From: Trichostrongylus colubriformis
Lineage: Eukaryota; Nematoda; Chromadorea; Rhabditida; Trichostrongylidae
NCBI GenBank assembly: GCA_963978905.1
Contig: OZ022256.1
Coordinates: forward strand, 3,703,501-3,767,500
Length of the DNA: 64,000 nucleotides
Direction: 5' to 3'
How positions within the stretch are numbered: position 1 is the first letter of the stretch; every line of letters starts with the position of its first letter. This document shows, piece by piece, positions 52,823-63,746 of the stretch. The position numbers were made by a program, and so were the translations under genes. Below the pieces are notes generated by a model. The model made no database searches. It was not told where the DNA came from and worked only from the letters and a program-made list of their open reading frames with translations.

Positions 52823-52937
52823 ATCTTTTTGCTACACCGTGTTTCGTTGCTAAAGACCCTCACTTCAACCCTGCAGGGTCCTGAATATATCTTGTCATAA
52901 ACTGCTAATCATACCTGGTCCAGAAATTAACAGTCGT

Positions 52938-53010
52938 GCTTCCGTAGCGCAGTCGGCAGCGCGTCAGTCTCATAATCTGAAGGTCGTGAGTTCGAGCCTC
53001 ACCGGGAGCA
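52938..53010 (+). tRNA. tRNA-Met(CAT)
   Basis: Unit III-2, consensus. Confidence 0.95.
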
Positions 53011-53124
53011 ATCTTTTTGCTACACCGTGCTTCGTTGCTAAAGACCCTCACTTCAGCCCTGCAGGGTTCTGAATATATCTTGTCAGTTTTGCTAATCATA
53101 GCTGGTCCAAAAATATCCTGTCGT

Positions 53125-53197
53125 GCTTCCGTAGCGCAGTCGGCAGCGCGTCAGTCTCATAATCTGAAGGTCGTGAGTTGGAGCCTCACCGGGAGCA
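53125..53197 (+). tRNA. tRNA-Met(CAT), T-loop variant
   Basis: Unit III-3; TTGGAGC. Confidence 0.88.
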
Positions 53198-53311
53198 ATC
53201 TTTTTGCTACACCGTGCTTCGTTGCTAAAGACCCTCACTTCAGCCCTGCAGGGTCCTGAATATATCTTGTCAGTATTACTATGCATAGCTCATCCAGAAA
53301 TCACCTGTCGT

Positions 53312-53384
53312 GCTTCCGTAGCGCAGACGGCAGCGCGTCAGTCTCATAATCTGAAGGTCGTGAGTTCGAGCTTCACTGGGAGCA
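53312..53384 (+). tRNA. tRNA-Met(CAT), T-arm variant
   Basis: Unit III-4; AGACGG, TTCAC, TGGGAGC. Confidence 0.88.
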
Positions 53385-53498
53385 ATCTTTTTGCTACACC
53401 GTGTTTCGTTGCTAAAGACCCTCACTTCAGCCCTGCAGGGTTCTGAATATATCTTGTCAGTATTACTATGCATAGCTCATCCAGAAATCACCTGTCGT

Positions 53499-53571
53499 GC
53501 TTCCGTAGCGCAGACGGCAGCGCGTCAGTCTCATAATCTGAAGGTCGTGAGTTCGAGCCTCACCGGGAGCA
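53499..53571 (+). tRNA. tRNA-Met(CAT)
   Basis: Unit III-5; AGACGG. Confidence 0.94.
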
Positions 53572-53685
53572 ATCTTTTTGCTGCACGGTGTTTCGTTGCT
53601 AAAGACCCTCACTTAAGCCCTGCAGGGTCCTGAATATATCTTGTCAGTTTTGCTAATCATACCTGGTCCAGAAATTAACAGTCGT

Positions 53686-53758
53686 GCTTCCGTAACGCAG
53701 TCGGCAGCGCGTCAGTCTCATAATCTGAAGGTCGTGAGTTCGAGCCTCACCGGGAGCA
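53686..53758 (+). tRNA. tRNA-Met(CAT), box A variant
   Basis: Unit III-6; TAACGC. Confidence 0.88.
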
Positions 53759-53872
53759 ATCTTTTTGCTGCACGGTGTTTCGTTGCTAAAGGCCCTCACT
53801 TCAACCCTGCAGGGTCCTGAATATATCTTGTCAGTATTGCTAATCATACCTGGTCCAGAAATTAACAGTCGT

Positions 53873-53945
53873 GCTTCCGTAGCGCAGTCGGCAGCGCGTC
53901 AGTCTCATAATCTGAAGGTCGTGAGTTCGAGCCTCACCGGGAGCA
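53873..53945 (+). tRNA. tRNA-Met(CAT)
   Basis: Unit III-7, consensus. Confidence 0.95.
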
Positions 53946-54059
53946 ATCTTTTTGCTGCACGGTGTTTCGTTGCTAAAGGCCCTCACTTCAACCCTGCAGG
54001 GTCCTGAATATATCTTGTCAGTTTTGCTAATCATACCTGGTCCAGAAATTAACAGTCGT

Positions 54060-54132
54060 GCTTCCGTAGCGCAGTCGGCAGCGCGTCAGTCTCATAATCT
54101 GAAGGTCGTGAGTTCGAGCCTCACCGGGAGCA
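54060..54132 (+). tRNA. tRNA-Met(CAT)
   Basis: Unit III-8, consensus. Confidence 0.95.
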
Positions 54133-54246
54133 ATCTTTTTGCTGCACGGTGTTTCGTTGCTAAAGGCCCTCACTTCAACCCTGCAGGGTCCTGAATATAT
54201 CTTGTCAGTTTTGCTAATCATACCTGGTCCAGAAATTAACAGTCGT

Positions 54247-54319
54247 GCTTCCGTAGCGCAGTCGGCAGCGCGTCAGTCTCATAATCTGAAGGTCGTGAGT
54301 TCGAGCCTCACCGGGAGCA
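54247..54319 (+). tRNA. tRNA-Met(CAT)
   Basis: Unit III-9, consensus. Confidence 0.95.
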
Positions 54320-54433
54320 ATCTTTTTGCTGCACGGTGTTTCGTTGCTAAAGACCCTCACTTAAGCCCTGCAGGGTCCTGAATATATCTTGTCAGTTTTG
54401 CTAATCATACCTGGTCCAGAAATTAACAGTCGT

Positions 54434-54506
54434 GCTTCCGTAACGCAGTCGGCAGCGCGTCAGTCTCATAATCTGAAGGTCGTGAGTTCGAGCCTCACCG
54501 GGAGCA
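54434..54506 (+). tRNA. tRNA-Met(CAT), box A variant
   Basis: Unit III-10; TAACGC. Confidence 0.88.
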
Positions 54507-54620
54507 ATCTTTTTGCTGCACGGTGTTTCGTTGCTAAAGGCCCTCACTTCAACCCTGCAGGGTCCTGAATATATCTTGTCAGTATTGCTAATCATACCTG
54601 GTCCAGAAATTAACAGTCGT

Positions 54621-54693
54621 GCTTCCGTAGCGCAGTCGGCAGCGCGTCAGTCTCATAATCTGAAGGTCGTGAGTTCGAGCCTCACCGGGAGCA
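54621..54693 (+). tRNA. tRNA-Met(CAT)
   Basis: Unit III-11, consensus. Confidence 0.95.
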
Positions 54694-54808
54694 ATCTTTT
54701 TGCTGCACGGTGTTTCGTTGCTAAAGGCCCTCACTTCAACCCTGCAGGGTCCTGAATATATCTTGTCATAAACTGCTAATCATACCTGGTCCAGAAATTA
54801 ACAGTCGT

Positions 54809-54881
54809 GCTTCCGTAGCGCAGACGGCAGCGCGTCAGTCTCATAATCTGAAGGTCGTGAGTTCGAGCCTCACCGGGAGTA
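54809..54881 (+). tRNA. tRNA-Met(CAT), acceptor variant
   Basis: Unit III-12; AGACGG, GGGAGTA; 188-bp spacing. Confidence 0.88.
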
Positions 54882-54995
54882 ATCTTTTTGCTACACCGTG
54901 CTTCGTTGCTAAAGACCCTCACTTCAGCCCTGCAGGGTTCTGAATATATCTTGTCAGTTTTGCTAGTCATAGCTGGTCCAAAAATTTCCTGTCGT

Positions 54996-55068
54996 GCTTC
55001 CGTAGCGCAGACGGCAGCGCGTCAGTCTCATAATCTGAAGGTCGTGAGTTCGAGCCTCACCGGGAGCA
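54996..55068 (+). tRNA. tRNA-Met(CAT)
   Basis: Unit III-13; AGACGG. Confidence 0.94.
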
Positions 55069-55182
55069 ATCTTTTTGCTACACCGTGCTTCGTTGCTAAA
55101 GACCCTCACTTCAGCCCTGCAGGGTTCTGAATATATCTTGTCAGTTTTGCTAATCATAGCTGGTCCAAAAATATCCTGTCGT

Positions 55183-55255
55183 GCTTCCGTAGCGCAGTCG
55201 GCAGCGCGTCAGTCTCATAATCTGAAGGTCGTGAGTTGGAGCCTCACCGGGAGCA
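55183..55255 (+). tRNA. tRNA-Met(CAT), T-loop variant
   Basis: Unit III-14; TTGGAGC. Confidence 0.88.
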
Positions 55256-55369
55256 ATCTTTTTGCTACACCGTGCTTCGTTGCTAAAGACCCTCACTTCA
55301 GCCCTGCAGGGTCCTGAATATATCTTGTCAGTATTACTATGCATAGCTCATCCAGAAATCACCTGTCGT

Positions 55370-55442
55370 GCTTCCGTAGCGCAGACGGCAGCGCGTCAGT
55401 CTCATAATCTGAAGGTCGTGAGTTCGAGCTTCACTGGGAGCA
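55370..55442 (+). tRNA. tRNA-Met(CAT), T-arm variant
   Basis: Unit III-15; AGACGG, TTCAC, TGGGAGC. Confidence 0.88.
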
Positions 55443-55556
55443 ATCTTTTTGCTACACCGTGTTTCGTTGCTAAAGACCCTCACTTCAGCCCTGCAGGGTT
55501 CTGAATATATCTTGTCAGTATTACTATGCATAGCTCATCCAGAAATCACCTGTCGT

Positions 55557-55629
55557 GCTTCCGTAGCGCAGACGGCAGCGCGTCAGTCTCATAATCTGAA
55601 GGTCGTGAGTTCGAGCCTCACCGGGAGCA
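55557..55629 (+). tRNA. tRNA-Met(CAT)
   Basis: Unit III-16; AGACGG. Confidence 0.94.
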
Positions 55630-55743
55630 ATCTTTTTGCTGCACGGTGTTTCGTTGCTAAAGACCCTCACTTAAGCCCTGCAGGGTCCTGAATATATCTT
55701 GTCAGTTTTGCTAATCATACCTGGTCCAGAAATTAACAGTCGT

Positions 55744-55816
55744 GCTTCCGTAACGCAGTCGGCAGCGCGTCAGTCTCATAATCTGAAGGTCGTGAGTTCG
55801 AGCCTCACCGGGAGCA
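55744..55816 (+). tRNA. tRNA-Met(CAT), box A variant
   Basis: Unit III-17; TAACGC. Confidence 0.88.
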
Positions 55817-55930
55817 ATCTTTTTGCTGCACGGTGTTTCGTTGCTAAAGGCCCTCACTTCAACCCTGCAGGGTCCTGAATATATCTTGTCAGTATTGCTA
55901 ATCATACCTGGTCCAGAAATTAACAGTCGT

Positions 55931-56003
55931 GCTTCCGTAGCGCAGTCGGCAGCGCGTCAGTCTCATAATCTGAAGGTCGTGAGTTCGAGCCTCACCGGGA
56001 GCA
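55931..56003 (+). tRNA. tRNA-Met(CAT)
   Basis: Unit III-18, consensus. Confidence 0.95.
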
Positions 56004-56117
56004 ATCTTTTTGCTGCACGGTGTTTCGTTGCTAAAGGCCCTCACTTCAACCCTGCAGGGTCCTGATTATATCTTGTCAGTTTTGCTAATCATACCTGGTC
56101 CAGAAATTAACAGTCGT

Positions 56118-56190
56118 GCTTCCGTAGCGCAGTCGGCAGCGCGTCAGTCTCATAATCTGAAGGTCGTGAGTTCGAGCCTCACCGGGAGCA
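56118..56190 (+). tRNA. tRNA-Met(CAT)
   Basis: Unit III-19, consensus; 5' spacer has a private TGATTATATC change. Confidence 0.95.
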
Positions 56191-56304
56191 ATCTTTTTGC
56201 TGCACGGTGTTTCGTTGCTAAAGGCCCTCACTTCAACCCTGCAGGGTCCTGAATATATCTTGTCAGTTTTGCTAATCATACCTGGTCCAGAAATTAACAG
56301 TCGT

Positions 56305-56377
56305 GCTTCCGTAGCGCAGTCGGCAGCGCGTCAGTCTCATAATCTGAAGGTCGTGAGTTCGAGCCTCACCGGGAGCA
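56305..56377 (+). tRNA. tRNA-Met(CAT)
   Basis: Unit III-20, consensus. Confidence 0.95.
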
Positions 56378-56491
56378 ATCTTTTTGCTGCACGGTGTTTC
56401 GTTGCTAAAGACCCTCACTTAAGCCCTGCAGGGTCCTGAATATATCTTGTCAGTTTTGCTAATCATACCTGGTCCAGAAATTAACAGTCGT

Positions 56492-56564
56492 GCTTCCGTA
56501 ACGCAGTCGGCAGCGCGTCAGTCTCATAATCTGAAGGTCGTGAGTTCGAGCCTCACCGGGAGCA
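56492..56564 (+). tRNA. tRNA-Met(CAT), box A variant
   Basis: Unit III-21; TAACGC. Confidence 0.88.
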
Positions 56565-56678
56565 ATCTTTTTGCTGCACGGTGTTTCGTTGCTAAAGGCC
56601 CTCACTTCAACCCTGCAGGGTCCTGAATATATCTTGTCAGTATTGCTAATCATACCTGGTCCAGAAATTAACAGTCGT

Positions 56679-56751
56679 GCTTCCGTAGCGCAGTCGGCAG
56701 CGCGTCAGTCTCATAATCTGAAGGTCGTGAGTTCGAGCCTCACCGGGAGCA
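56679..56751 (+). tRNA. tRNA-Met(CAT)
   Basis: Unit III-22, consensus. Confidence 0.95.
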
Positions 56752-56866
56752 ATCTTTTTGCTGCACGGTGTTTCGTTGCTAAAGGCCCTCACTTCAACCC
56801 TGCAGGGTCCTGAATATATCTTGTCATAAACTGCTAATCATACCTGGTCCAGAAATTAACAGTCGT

Positions 56867-56939
56867 GCTTCCGTAGCGCAGACGGCAGCGCGTCAGTCTC
56901 ATAATCTGAAGGTCGTGAGTTCGAGCCTCACCGGGAGTA
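56867..56939 (+). tRNA. tRNA-Met(CAT), acceptor variant
   Basis: Unit III-23; AGACGG, GGGAGTA. Confidence 0.88.
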
Positions 56940-57053
56940 ATCTTTTTGCTACACCGTGCTTCGTTGCTAAAGACCCTCACTTCAGCCCTGCAGGGTTCTG
57001 AATATATCTTGTCAGTTTTGCTAGTCATAGCTGGTCCAAAAATTTCCTGTCGT

Positions 57054-57126
57054 GCTTCCGTAGCGCAGACGGCAGCGCGTCAGTCTCATAATCTGAAGGT
57101 CGTGAGTTCGAGCCTCACCGGGAGCA
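57054..57126 (+). tRNA. tRNA-Met(CAT)
   Basis: Unit III-24; AGACGG; last before RTE copy 3. Confidence 0.94.
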
Positions 57127-57216
57127 ATCTTTTTGCTACACCGTGCTTCGTTGCTAAAGACCCTCACTTCAGCCCTGCAGGGTTCTGAATATATCTTGTC
57201 AGTATTGCTAATCATA

Positions 57217-60200
57217 GGTGGTGTTGTCCGCTCCTCCACGTGGTGCCACTGGAAACTACCTAGTCACGGTAGGCCGAACGCGGACGATACGATTCCGGCG
57301 ACAGACCCTCGTGACAAGTCGGCCGAGGAACGCTCGAGTCACAACACAATGAAGGATGGTCACTTACGATGTAGAGGAAAAGGCTAGGGCGTACCCCGGA
57401 AGCGACGCGCGCCTTTATCGCCCGATTGGCGTGTCAAATGAAAAGCAAGGGCTACCTACTGAGCAAGGGCGTGGAAGGCTGAAGAAGTTAGCCCTAAATC
57501 AGGCCACAACTCGATTCGCGGCTCTGAATGTTGGATCGATGACAGGAAAATCGAGGGAAGTCGCAGCAGCTCTGAAGGCGAGACGAATTGATGTCTGCGC
57601 TGTCCAGGAGACGAAGTGGGCAGGAGCGAAAGCGAAAGACATTGGAGAAGGATATAAAATTCTGTATAATGGAATTGCTAGAACGAGAAACGGAGTTGGA
57701 ATTATTGTATCTGAAAAATTCCGCGACGCCATTTTTGAAGTGGAAAGATATGACGACCGTCTGATGAAAGTTGTTTTTGTCATTGAATCGCGGAAGATTC
57801 ATTTCTTCACGGCACGCTCCGCAAGCTGGATGCTCGGCTTTGGAGAAGGAAGCTTTCTGGAACTTGCTCGATAGTAAGACCATGCTAGTACCAGCTGATG
57901 AGCTCTTATTCGTTGCCGGAGATCTAAACGGGCATGTCGGGAAGCACAGTAACGGACATCCTTGCCATGGCGACTTTGGGTACGGCGCCCAAAACGATGA
58001 TGGCAACCGCATTTTGGACTATGCCGATGCCCATGATCTCATAATACTGAACACGTGGTACATAAAACGAGATTCTCATCTGGCGACGTACCACAGTGGA
58101 AGGAACTCGTCGCAAATCGATTTTATTCTTATGAGAAGAAAGGACCGATGGCTAGCAAGGGACGTAAAGGTCATTCCTTGCGAGACTGTAGCAACTCAGC
58201 ATCGTCCACTAGTAGGCACATTCTCACTGCGACCACCAAAGCACAAGTATGCGGAGCGTACTGGACCAGCGAGGATAAAGTGGTGGAGGTTCAGAGAGAA
58301 CGAAGCTGAGGTAATTGGACGGGTGGCACTGCCGAACCTCACTTCTGTTGAAGATACCTGGATCGCGGCAAAGAAGAACATCTTAGCAGCTGCTTGTACA
58401 GTACTGGGCTACACAAAGACCGGTAGGAAGCGCATCGACAAGGAAGCATGGCTGTGGACAGAAGAAGTTCAGTCCTGCGTAAGAAAGAAAAAGGCATTAT
58501 ACCATGCTTATCTCCAAGATAGGACTGCTGAAAACTGGACCGCTTACCGATCCGCGAAAGCAGAAGCGAAGAAAGCTGTAGCGAAGACTAAGGCGGCTCG
58601 ATTTGAAGAACTGTACCGCAAGCTGGACACTCGTGAAGGTGAGAAAGACCTGTACAAGCTTGTAAGATCCCGAAATCGAAGGACTGAGGATACTGCGAAA
58701 TTCTACGGTATCATGGACGAAAAAGGACAGCTTCTGTCAAACCCTCCAGATGTTCGTGAAAGATGGAGAGCATACTTTGAAATAATTTCAACTGAGGAGT
58801 TTGCTCACCCGCCGATAGAGGATGCAGTTCCAACAGAGGGGGCTGTTCCCATGATTACTCCTGCGGAGGTTACAGAAGCACTGAAGAAGATGAACAATGG
58901 TAAGGCGACCGGACCTGACGACATCGCTGCCGAAATTTGGAAGTCAAGTCTCTGGGATCCGTCCATCTGGCTGTCCTCACTATTCAACCTGATAGTGAAA
59001 GAGCGTTGCATCCCCAAGGATTGGACTTCAAGCATAACCATTCCAATCTTCAAGAGGAAGGGTTCCCCAGCAGAATGTTCGAGTTATCGGCCGGTACGGC
59101 TCCTCACTCACACCATGAAGGTTTTCGAGAGAATTCTGGATAAGCGCGTGCGTGATATCGTTTCACTTAGCGCTAACCAGTGCGGGTTTGTATGCAACCG
59201 CAGCACGACTGATGCAATATATGCGGCTAGGCTGCTCGTGGAGAAGCACCGAGAAAAGTCAAAGACGGTGCATCTTGGATTTCTCGATCTGGAGAAAGCG
59301 TTTGACCGTGTACCGCACGATGCGATATAGTACGCGTTGAGGAAACACAATGTTCCAGAGGAATTGGTGGAGTGGATAAAGCTGCTGTACAGGAACCCCA
59401 CCAGTTGTGTCAGAACGGCAGCGGGAACATCAAAGCCTTTCCAAATCACCGTAGGCGTACATCAAGGCTCCGCGTTGTCCCCACTACTCTTCAATATAGT
59501 CCTGGACGTTGTGACTAGGGACCTGCAACAACCAGTGCCTTGGACGCTTTTGTATGCCGACGATGTCATGCTCGCATCCGAGGACCGGCTCAGCTTACAA
59601 CTGCAGGTCCAATCTTGGAATGACAGATTGGCGCGCTTCGGACTGCGGCTGAATGCAAGAAAGTCAGTGTACTTGACAAACGATACGTCGTTTCTTGGAA
59701 CCGTGCAAGTGGACGGCATAGACTTGCCAAGGTCAAGTGCATTCTGCTATCTGGGGTCGACGATCGCTCAAGACGGGAACATCATGGACGAGGTCAATTC
59801 AAGAATATCGGCAGCGTGGCATAAGTGGCGAACAGCAACTGCTGTTCTCTGCGACAGGAAGGTCAGCACCAAGCTGAAGTCAAAAATATATCGGACAGTT
59901 GTGCGACCCGTAGCGTTATACGGTTCTGAGTGTTGGCCAGTTACGAAAGAGGCCGAAAGACGCCTAGGCGTCATGGAAACAAAAATGCTGAGATGGTCTT
60001 CTGGTCTGACTCAGCTGGACCGCATACGCAACGAAGATCTGCGAGATTGTTTCGGAGTCGTCCCAATCCAAGATAAGCTACGTGAATCCAGATTGAGATG
60101 GTACGGGCACGTACTGCGTGCTGATGTAGACTCAGTCGTCAAAAAAGCGACGCTGCACGAAGTGGCCGGAGAAAGACCTCGGGGAAGACCCAGGCAACGT

Positions 60201-60339
60201 TGGATGGATGTCATACGAAATGACATGAAGGGTGGGACTCCATCCCGAAGACGCTGAAGACCGGATAAGATGGCGTCATCGTTCAAGCAAAGGACCCTGC
60301 TGTGCGGGACAAACGCTAAGAAGAAGAAGAAGAAGAAGA
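57217..60339 (+). mobile_element. RTE-clade retrotransposon, copy 3
   Basis: Offset 7630 bp from copy 2; same sequence, tail and flanking AGTATTGCTAATCATA (57201-57216, 60340-60355). Confidence 0.92.
57356..60257 (+). pseudogene. RTE endonuclease/reverse transcriptase, copy 3
   Basis: Same lesions: 2-base loss near 57812-57815 and TAG at 59328-59330. YADD at 59553-59564. Confidence 0.93.
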
Positions 60340-60379
60340 AGTATTGCTAATCATACCTGGTCCAGAAATTAACAGTCGT

Positions 60380-60452
60380 GCTTCCGTAGCGCAGTCGGCA
60401 GCGCGTCAGTCTCATAATCTGAAGGTCGTGAGTTCGAGCCTCACCGGGAGCA
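60380..60452 (+). tRNA. tRNA-Met(CAT)
   Basis: Unit IV-1, consensus. Confidence 0.95.
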
Positions 60453-60567
60453 ATCTTTTTGCTACACCGTGTTTCGTTGCTAAAGACCCTCACTTCAACC
60501 CTGCAGGGTCCTGAATATATCTTGTCATAAACTGCTAATCATACCTGGTCCAGAAATTAACAGTCGT

Positions 60568-60640
60568 GCTTCCGTAGCGCAGTCGGCAGCGCGTCAGTCT
60601 CATAATCTGAAGGTCGTGAGTTCGAGCCTCACCGGGAGCA
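60568..60640 (+). tRNA. tRNA-Met(CAT)
   Basis: Unit IV-2, consensus. Confidence 0.95.
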
Positions 60641-60754
60641 ATCTTTTTGCTACACCGTGCTTCGTTGCTAAAGACCCTCACTTCAGCCCTGCAGGGTTCT
60701 GAATATATCTTGTCAGTTTTGCTAATCATAGCTGGTCCAAAAATATCCTGTCGT

Positions 60755-60827
60755 GCTTCCGTAGCGCAGTCGGCAGCGCGTCAGTCTCATAATCTGAAGG
60801 TCGTGAGTTGGAGCCTCACCGGGAGCA
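60755..60827 (+). tRNA. tRNA-Met(CAT), T-loop variant
   Basis: Unit IV-3; TTGGAGC. Confidence 0.88.
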
Positions 60828-60941
60828 ATCTTTTTGCTACACCGTGCTTCGTTGCTAAAGACCCTCACTTCAGCCCTGCAGGGTCCTGAATATATCTTGT
60901 CAGTATTACTATGCATAGCTCATCCAGAAATCACCTGTCGT

Positions 60942-61014
60942 GCTTCCGTAGCGCAGACGGCAGCGCGTCAGTCTCATAATCTGAAGGTCGTGAGTTCGAG
61001 CTTCACTGGGAGCA
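60942..61014 (+). tRNA. tRNA-Met(CAT), T-arm variant
   Basis: Unit IV-4; AGACGG, TTCAC, TGGGAGC. Confidence 0.88.
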
Positions 61015-61128
61015 ATCTTTTTGCTACACCGTGTTTCGTTGCTAAAGACCCTCACTTAAGCCCTGCAGGGTCCTGAATATATCTTGTCAGTTTTGCTAAT
61101 CATACCTGGTCCAGAAATTAACAGTCGT

Positions 61129-61201
61129 GCTTCCGTAACGCAGTCGGCAGCGCGTCAGTCTCATAATCTGAAGGTCGTGAGTTCGAGCCTCACCGGGAGC
61201 A
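61129..61201 (+). tRNA. tRNA-Met(CAT), box A variant
   Basis: Unit IV-5; TAACGC. Confidence 0.88.
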
Positions 61202-61315
61202 ATCTTTTTGCTGCACGGTGTTTCGTTGCTAAAGGCCCTCACTTCAACCCTGCAGGGTCCTGAATATATCTTGTCAGTATTGCTAATCATACCTGGTCCA
61301 GAAATCACCTGTCGT

Positions 61316-61388
61316 GCTTCCGTAGCGCAGACGGCAGCGCGTCAGTCTCATAATCTGAAGGTCGTGAGTTCGAGCTTCACTGGGAGCA
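61316..61388 (+). tRNA. tRNA-Met(CAT), T-arm variant
   Basis: Unit IV-6; AGACGG, TTCAC, TGGGAGC, in a hybrid spacer context (CATACCTGGTCCAGAAATCA) suggesting unit exchange. Confidence 0.88.
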
Positions 61389-61502
61389 ATCTTTTTGCTA
61401 CACCGTGTTTCGTTGCTAAAGACCCTCACTTAAGCCCTGCAGGGTCCTGAATATATCTTGTCAGTTTTGCTAATCATAGCTGGTCCAAAAATTTCCTGTC
61501 GT

Positions 61503-61575
61503 GCTTCCGTAGCGCAGTCGGCAGCGCGTCAGTCTCATAATCTGAAGGTCGTGAGTTCGAGCCTCACCGGGAGCA
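61503..61575 (+). tRNA. tRNA-Met(CAT), terminator variant
   Basis: Unit IV-7; consensus body, TTCTT. Confidence 0.9.
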
Positions 61576-61689
61576 ATCTTCTTGCTGCACGGTGTTTCGT
61601 TGCTAAAGACCATCACTTAAGCCCTGCAGGGTCCTGAATATATCTTGTCAGTTTTGCTAATCATACCTGGTCCAAAAATTACCTGTGGG

Positions 61690-61762
61690 GCTTCCGTAGC
61701 GCAGTCGGCAGCGCGTCAGTCTCATAATCTGAAGGTCGTGAGTTCGAGCCTCACCGGGAGCA
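61690..61762 (+). tRNA. tRNA-Met(CAT)
   Basis: Unit IV-8, consensus. Confidence 0.95.
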
Positions 61763-61876
61763 ATCTTTTTGCTGCACGGTGTTTCGTTGCTAAAGACCCT
61801 CACTTCAGCCCTGCAGGGTCCTGAATATATCTTGTCAGTATTGCTAATCATACCTGGTCCAGAAATTAACAGTCGT

Positions 61877-61949
61877 GCTTCCGTAGCGCAGTCGGCAGCG
61901 CGTCAGTCTCATAATCTGAAGGTCGTGAGTTCGAGCCTCACCGGGAGCA
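61877..61949 (+). tRNA. tRNA-Met(CAT)
   Basis: Unit IV-9, consensus. Confidence 0.95.
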
Positions 61950-62063
61950 ATCTTTTTGCTGCACGGTGTTTCGTTGCTAAAGGCCCTCACTTCAACCCTG
62001 CAGGGTCCTGAATATATCTTGTCAGTTTTGCTAATCATACCTGGTCCAGAAATTAACAGTCGT

Positions 62064-62136
62064 GCTTCCGTAGCGCAGTCGGCAGCGCGTCAGTCTCATA
62101 ATCTGAAGGTCGTGAGTTCGAGCCTCACCGGGAGCA
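62064..62136 (+). tRNA. tRNA-Met(CAT)
   Basis: Unit IV-10, consensus. Confidence 0.95.
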
Positions 62137-62250
62137 ATCTTTTTGCTGCACGGTGTTTCGTTGCTAAAGGCCCTCACTTCAACCCTGCAGGGTCCTGAAT
62201 ATATCTTGTCAGTTTTGCTAATCATACCTGGTCCAGAAATTAACAGTCGT

Positions 62251-62323
62251 GCTTCCGTAGCGCAGTCGGCAGCGCGTCAGTCTCATAATCTGAAGGTCGT
62301 GAGTTCGAGCCTCACCGGGAGCA
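62251..62323 (+). tRNA. tRNA-Met(CAT)
   Basis: Unit IV-11, consensus. Confidence 0.95.
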
Positions 62324-62437
62324 ATCTTTTTGCTGCACGGTGTTTCGTTGCTAAAGGCCCTCACTTCAACCCTGCAGGGTCCTGAATATATCTTGTCAGT
62401 TTTGCTAATCATACCTGGTCCAGAAATTAACAGTCGT

Positions 62438-62510
62438 GCTTCCGTAGCGCAGTCGGCAGCGCGTCAGTCTCATAATCTGAAGGTCGTGAGTTCGAGCCTC
62501 ACCGGGAGCA
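62438..62510 (+). tRNA. tRNA-Met(CAT)
   Basis: Unit IV-12, consensus. Confidence 0.95.
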
Positions 62511-62624
62511 ATCTTTTTGCTGCACGGTGTTTCGTTGCTAAAGACCCTCACTTAAGCCCTGCAGGGTCCTGAATATATCTTGCCAGTTTTGCTAATCATA
62601 CCTGGTCCAGAAATTAACAGTCGT

Positions 62625-62697
62625 GCTTCCGTAACGCAGTCGGCAGCGCGTCAGTCTCATAATCTGAAGGTCGTGAGTTCGAGCCTCACCGGGAGCA
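62625..62697 (+). tRNA. tRNA-Met(CAT), box A and terminator variant
   Basis: Unit IV-13; TAACGC; TTCTT. Confidence 0.85.
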
Positions 62698-62811
62698 ATC
62701 TTCTTGCTGCACGGTGTTTCGTTGCTAAAGACCATCACTTAAGCCCTGCAGGGTCCTGAATATATCTTGTCAGTTTTGCTAATCATACCTGGTCCAAAAA
62801 TTACCTGTGGG

Positions 62812-62884
62812 GCTTCCGTAGCGCAGTCGGCAGCGCGTCAGTCTCATAATCTGAAGGTCGTGAGTTCGAGCCTCACCGGGAGCA
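62812..62884 (+). tRNA. tRNA-Met(CAT)
   Basis: Unit IV-14, consensus. Confidence 0.95.
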
Positions 62885-62998
62885 ATCTTTTTGCTGCACG
62901 GTGTTTCGTTGCTAAAGACCCTCACTTCAGCCCTGCAGGGTCCTGAATATATCTTGTCAGTATTGCTAATCATACCTGGTCCAGAAATTAACAGTCGT

Positions 62999-63071
62999 GC
63001 TTCCGTAGCGCAGTCGGCAGCGCGTCAGTCTCATAATCTGAAGGTCGTGAGTTCGAGCCTCACCGGGAGCA
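62999..63071 (+). tRNA. tRNA-Met(CAT)
   Basis: Unit IV-15, consensus. Confidence 0.95.
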
Positions 63072-63185
63072 ATCTTTTTGCTGCACGGTGTTTCGTTGCT
63101 AAAGACCCTCACTTAAGCCCTGCAGGGTTCTGAATATATCTTGTCAGTTTTGCTAATCATACCTGGTCCAAAAATTACCTGTGGG

Positions 63186-63258
63186 GCTTCCGTAGCGCAG
63201 TCGGCAGCGCGTCAGTCTCATAATCTGAAGGTCGTGAGTTCGAGCCTCACCGGGAGCA
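63186..63258 (+). tRNA. tRNA-Met(CAT)
   Basis: Unit IV-16, consensus. Confidence 0.95.
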
Positions 63259-63372
63259 ATCTTTTTGCTGCACGGTGTTTCGTTGCTAAAGACCCTCACT
63301 TCAGCCCTGCAGGGTCCTGAATATATCTTGTCAGTATTGCTAATCATACCTGGTCCAGAAATTAACAGTCGT

Positions 63373-63445
63373 GCTTCCGTAGCGCAGTCGGCAGCGCGTC
63401 AGTCTCATAATCTGAAGGTCGTGAGTTCGAGCCTCACCGGGAGCA
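63373..63445 (+). tRNA. tRNA-Met(CAT)
   Basis: Unit IV-17, consensus. Confidence 0.95.
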
Positions 63446-63559
63446 ATCTTTTTGCTGCACGGTGTTTCGTTGCTAAAGACCATCACTTAAGCCCTGCAGG
63501 GTCCTGAATATATCTTGTCAGTTTTGCTAATCATACCTGGTCCAAAAATTACCTGTGGG

Positions 63560-63632
63560 GCTTCCGTAGCGCAGTCGGCAGCGCGTCAGTCTCATAATCT
63601 GAAGGTCGTGAGTTCGAGCCTCACCGGGAGCA
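63560..63632 (+). tRNA. tRNA-Met(CAT), terminator variant
   Basis: Unit IV-18; consensus body, TTCTT. Confidence 0.9.
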
Positions 63633-63746
63633 ATCTTCTTGCTGCACGGTGTTTCGTTGCTAAAGACCATCACTTAAGCCCTGCAGGGTCCTGAATATAT
63701 CTTGTCAGTTTTGCTAATCATACCTGGTCCAAAAATTACCTGTGGG

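Larger units (their letters stand above)
52712..57216 (+). repeat. tRNA-Met satellite array III (24 tRNAs)
   Basis: Same start and end as array II, but four units shorter. The T-loop/T-arm/AGACGG/TAACGC run occurs twice (units 3-6 and 14-17), showing an internal block duplication. Confidence 0.95.

Noticed and set aside
49587..60341. Independent new insertions of an active RTE at a preferred target
   Set aside because: Identical target duplications, identical lesions and matching neighbouring unit order point to locus duplication instead.
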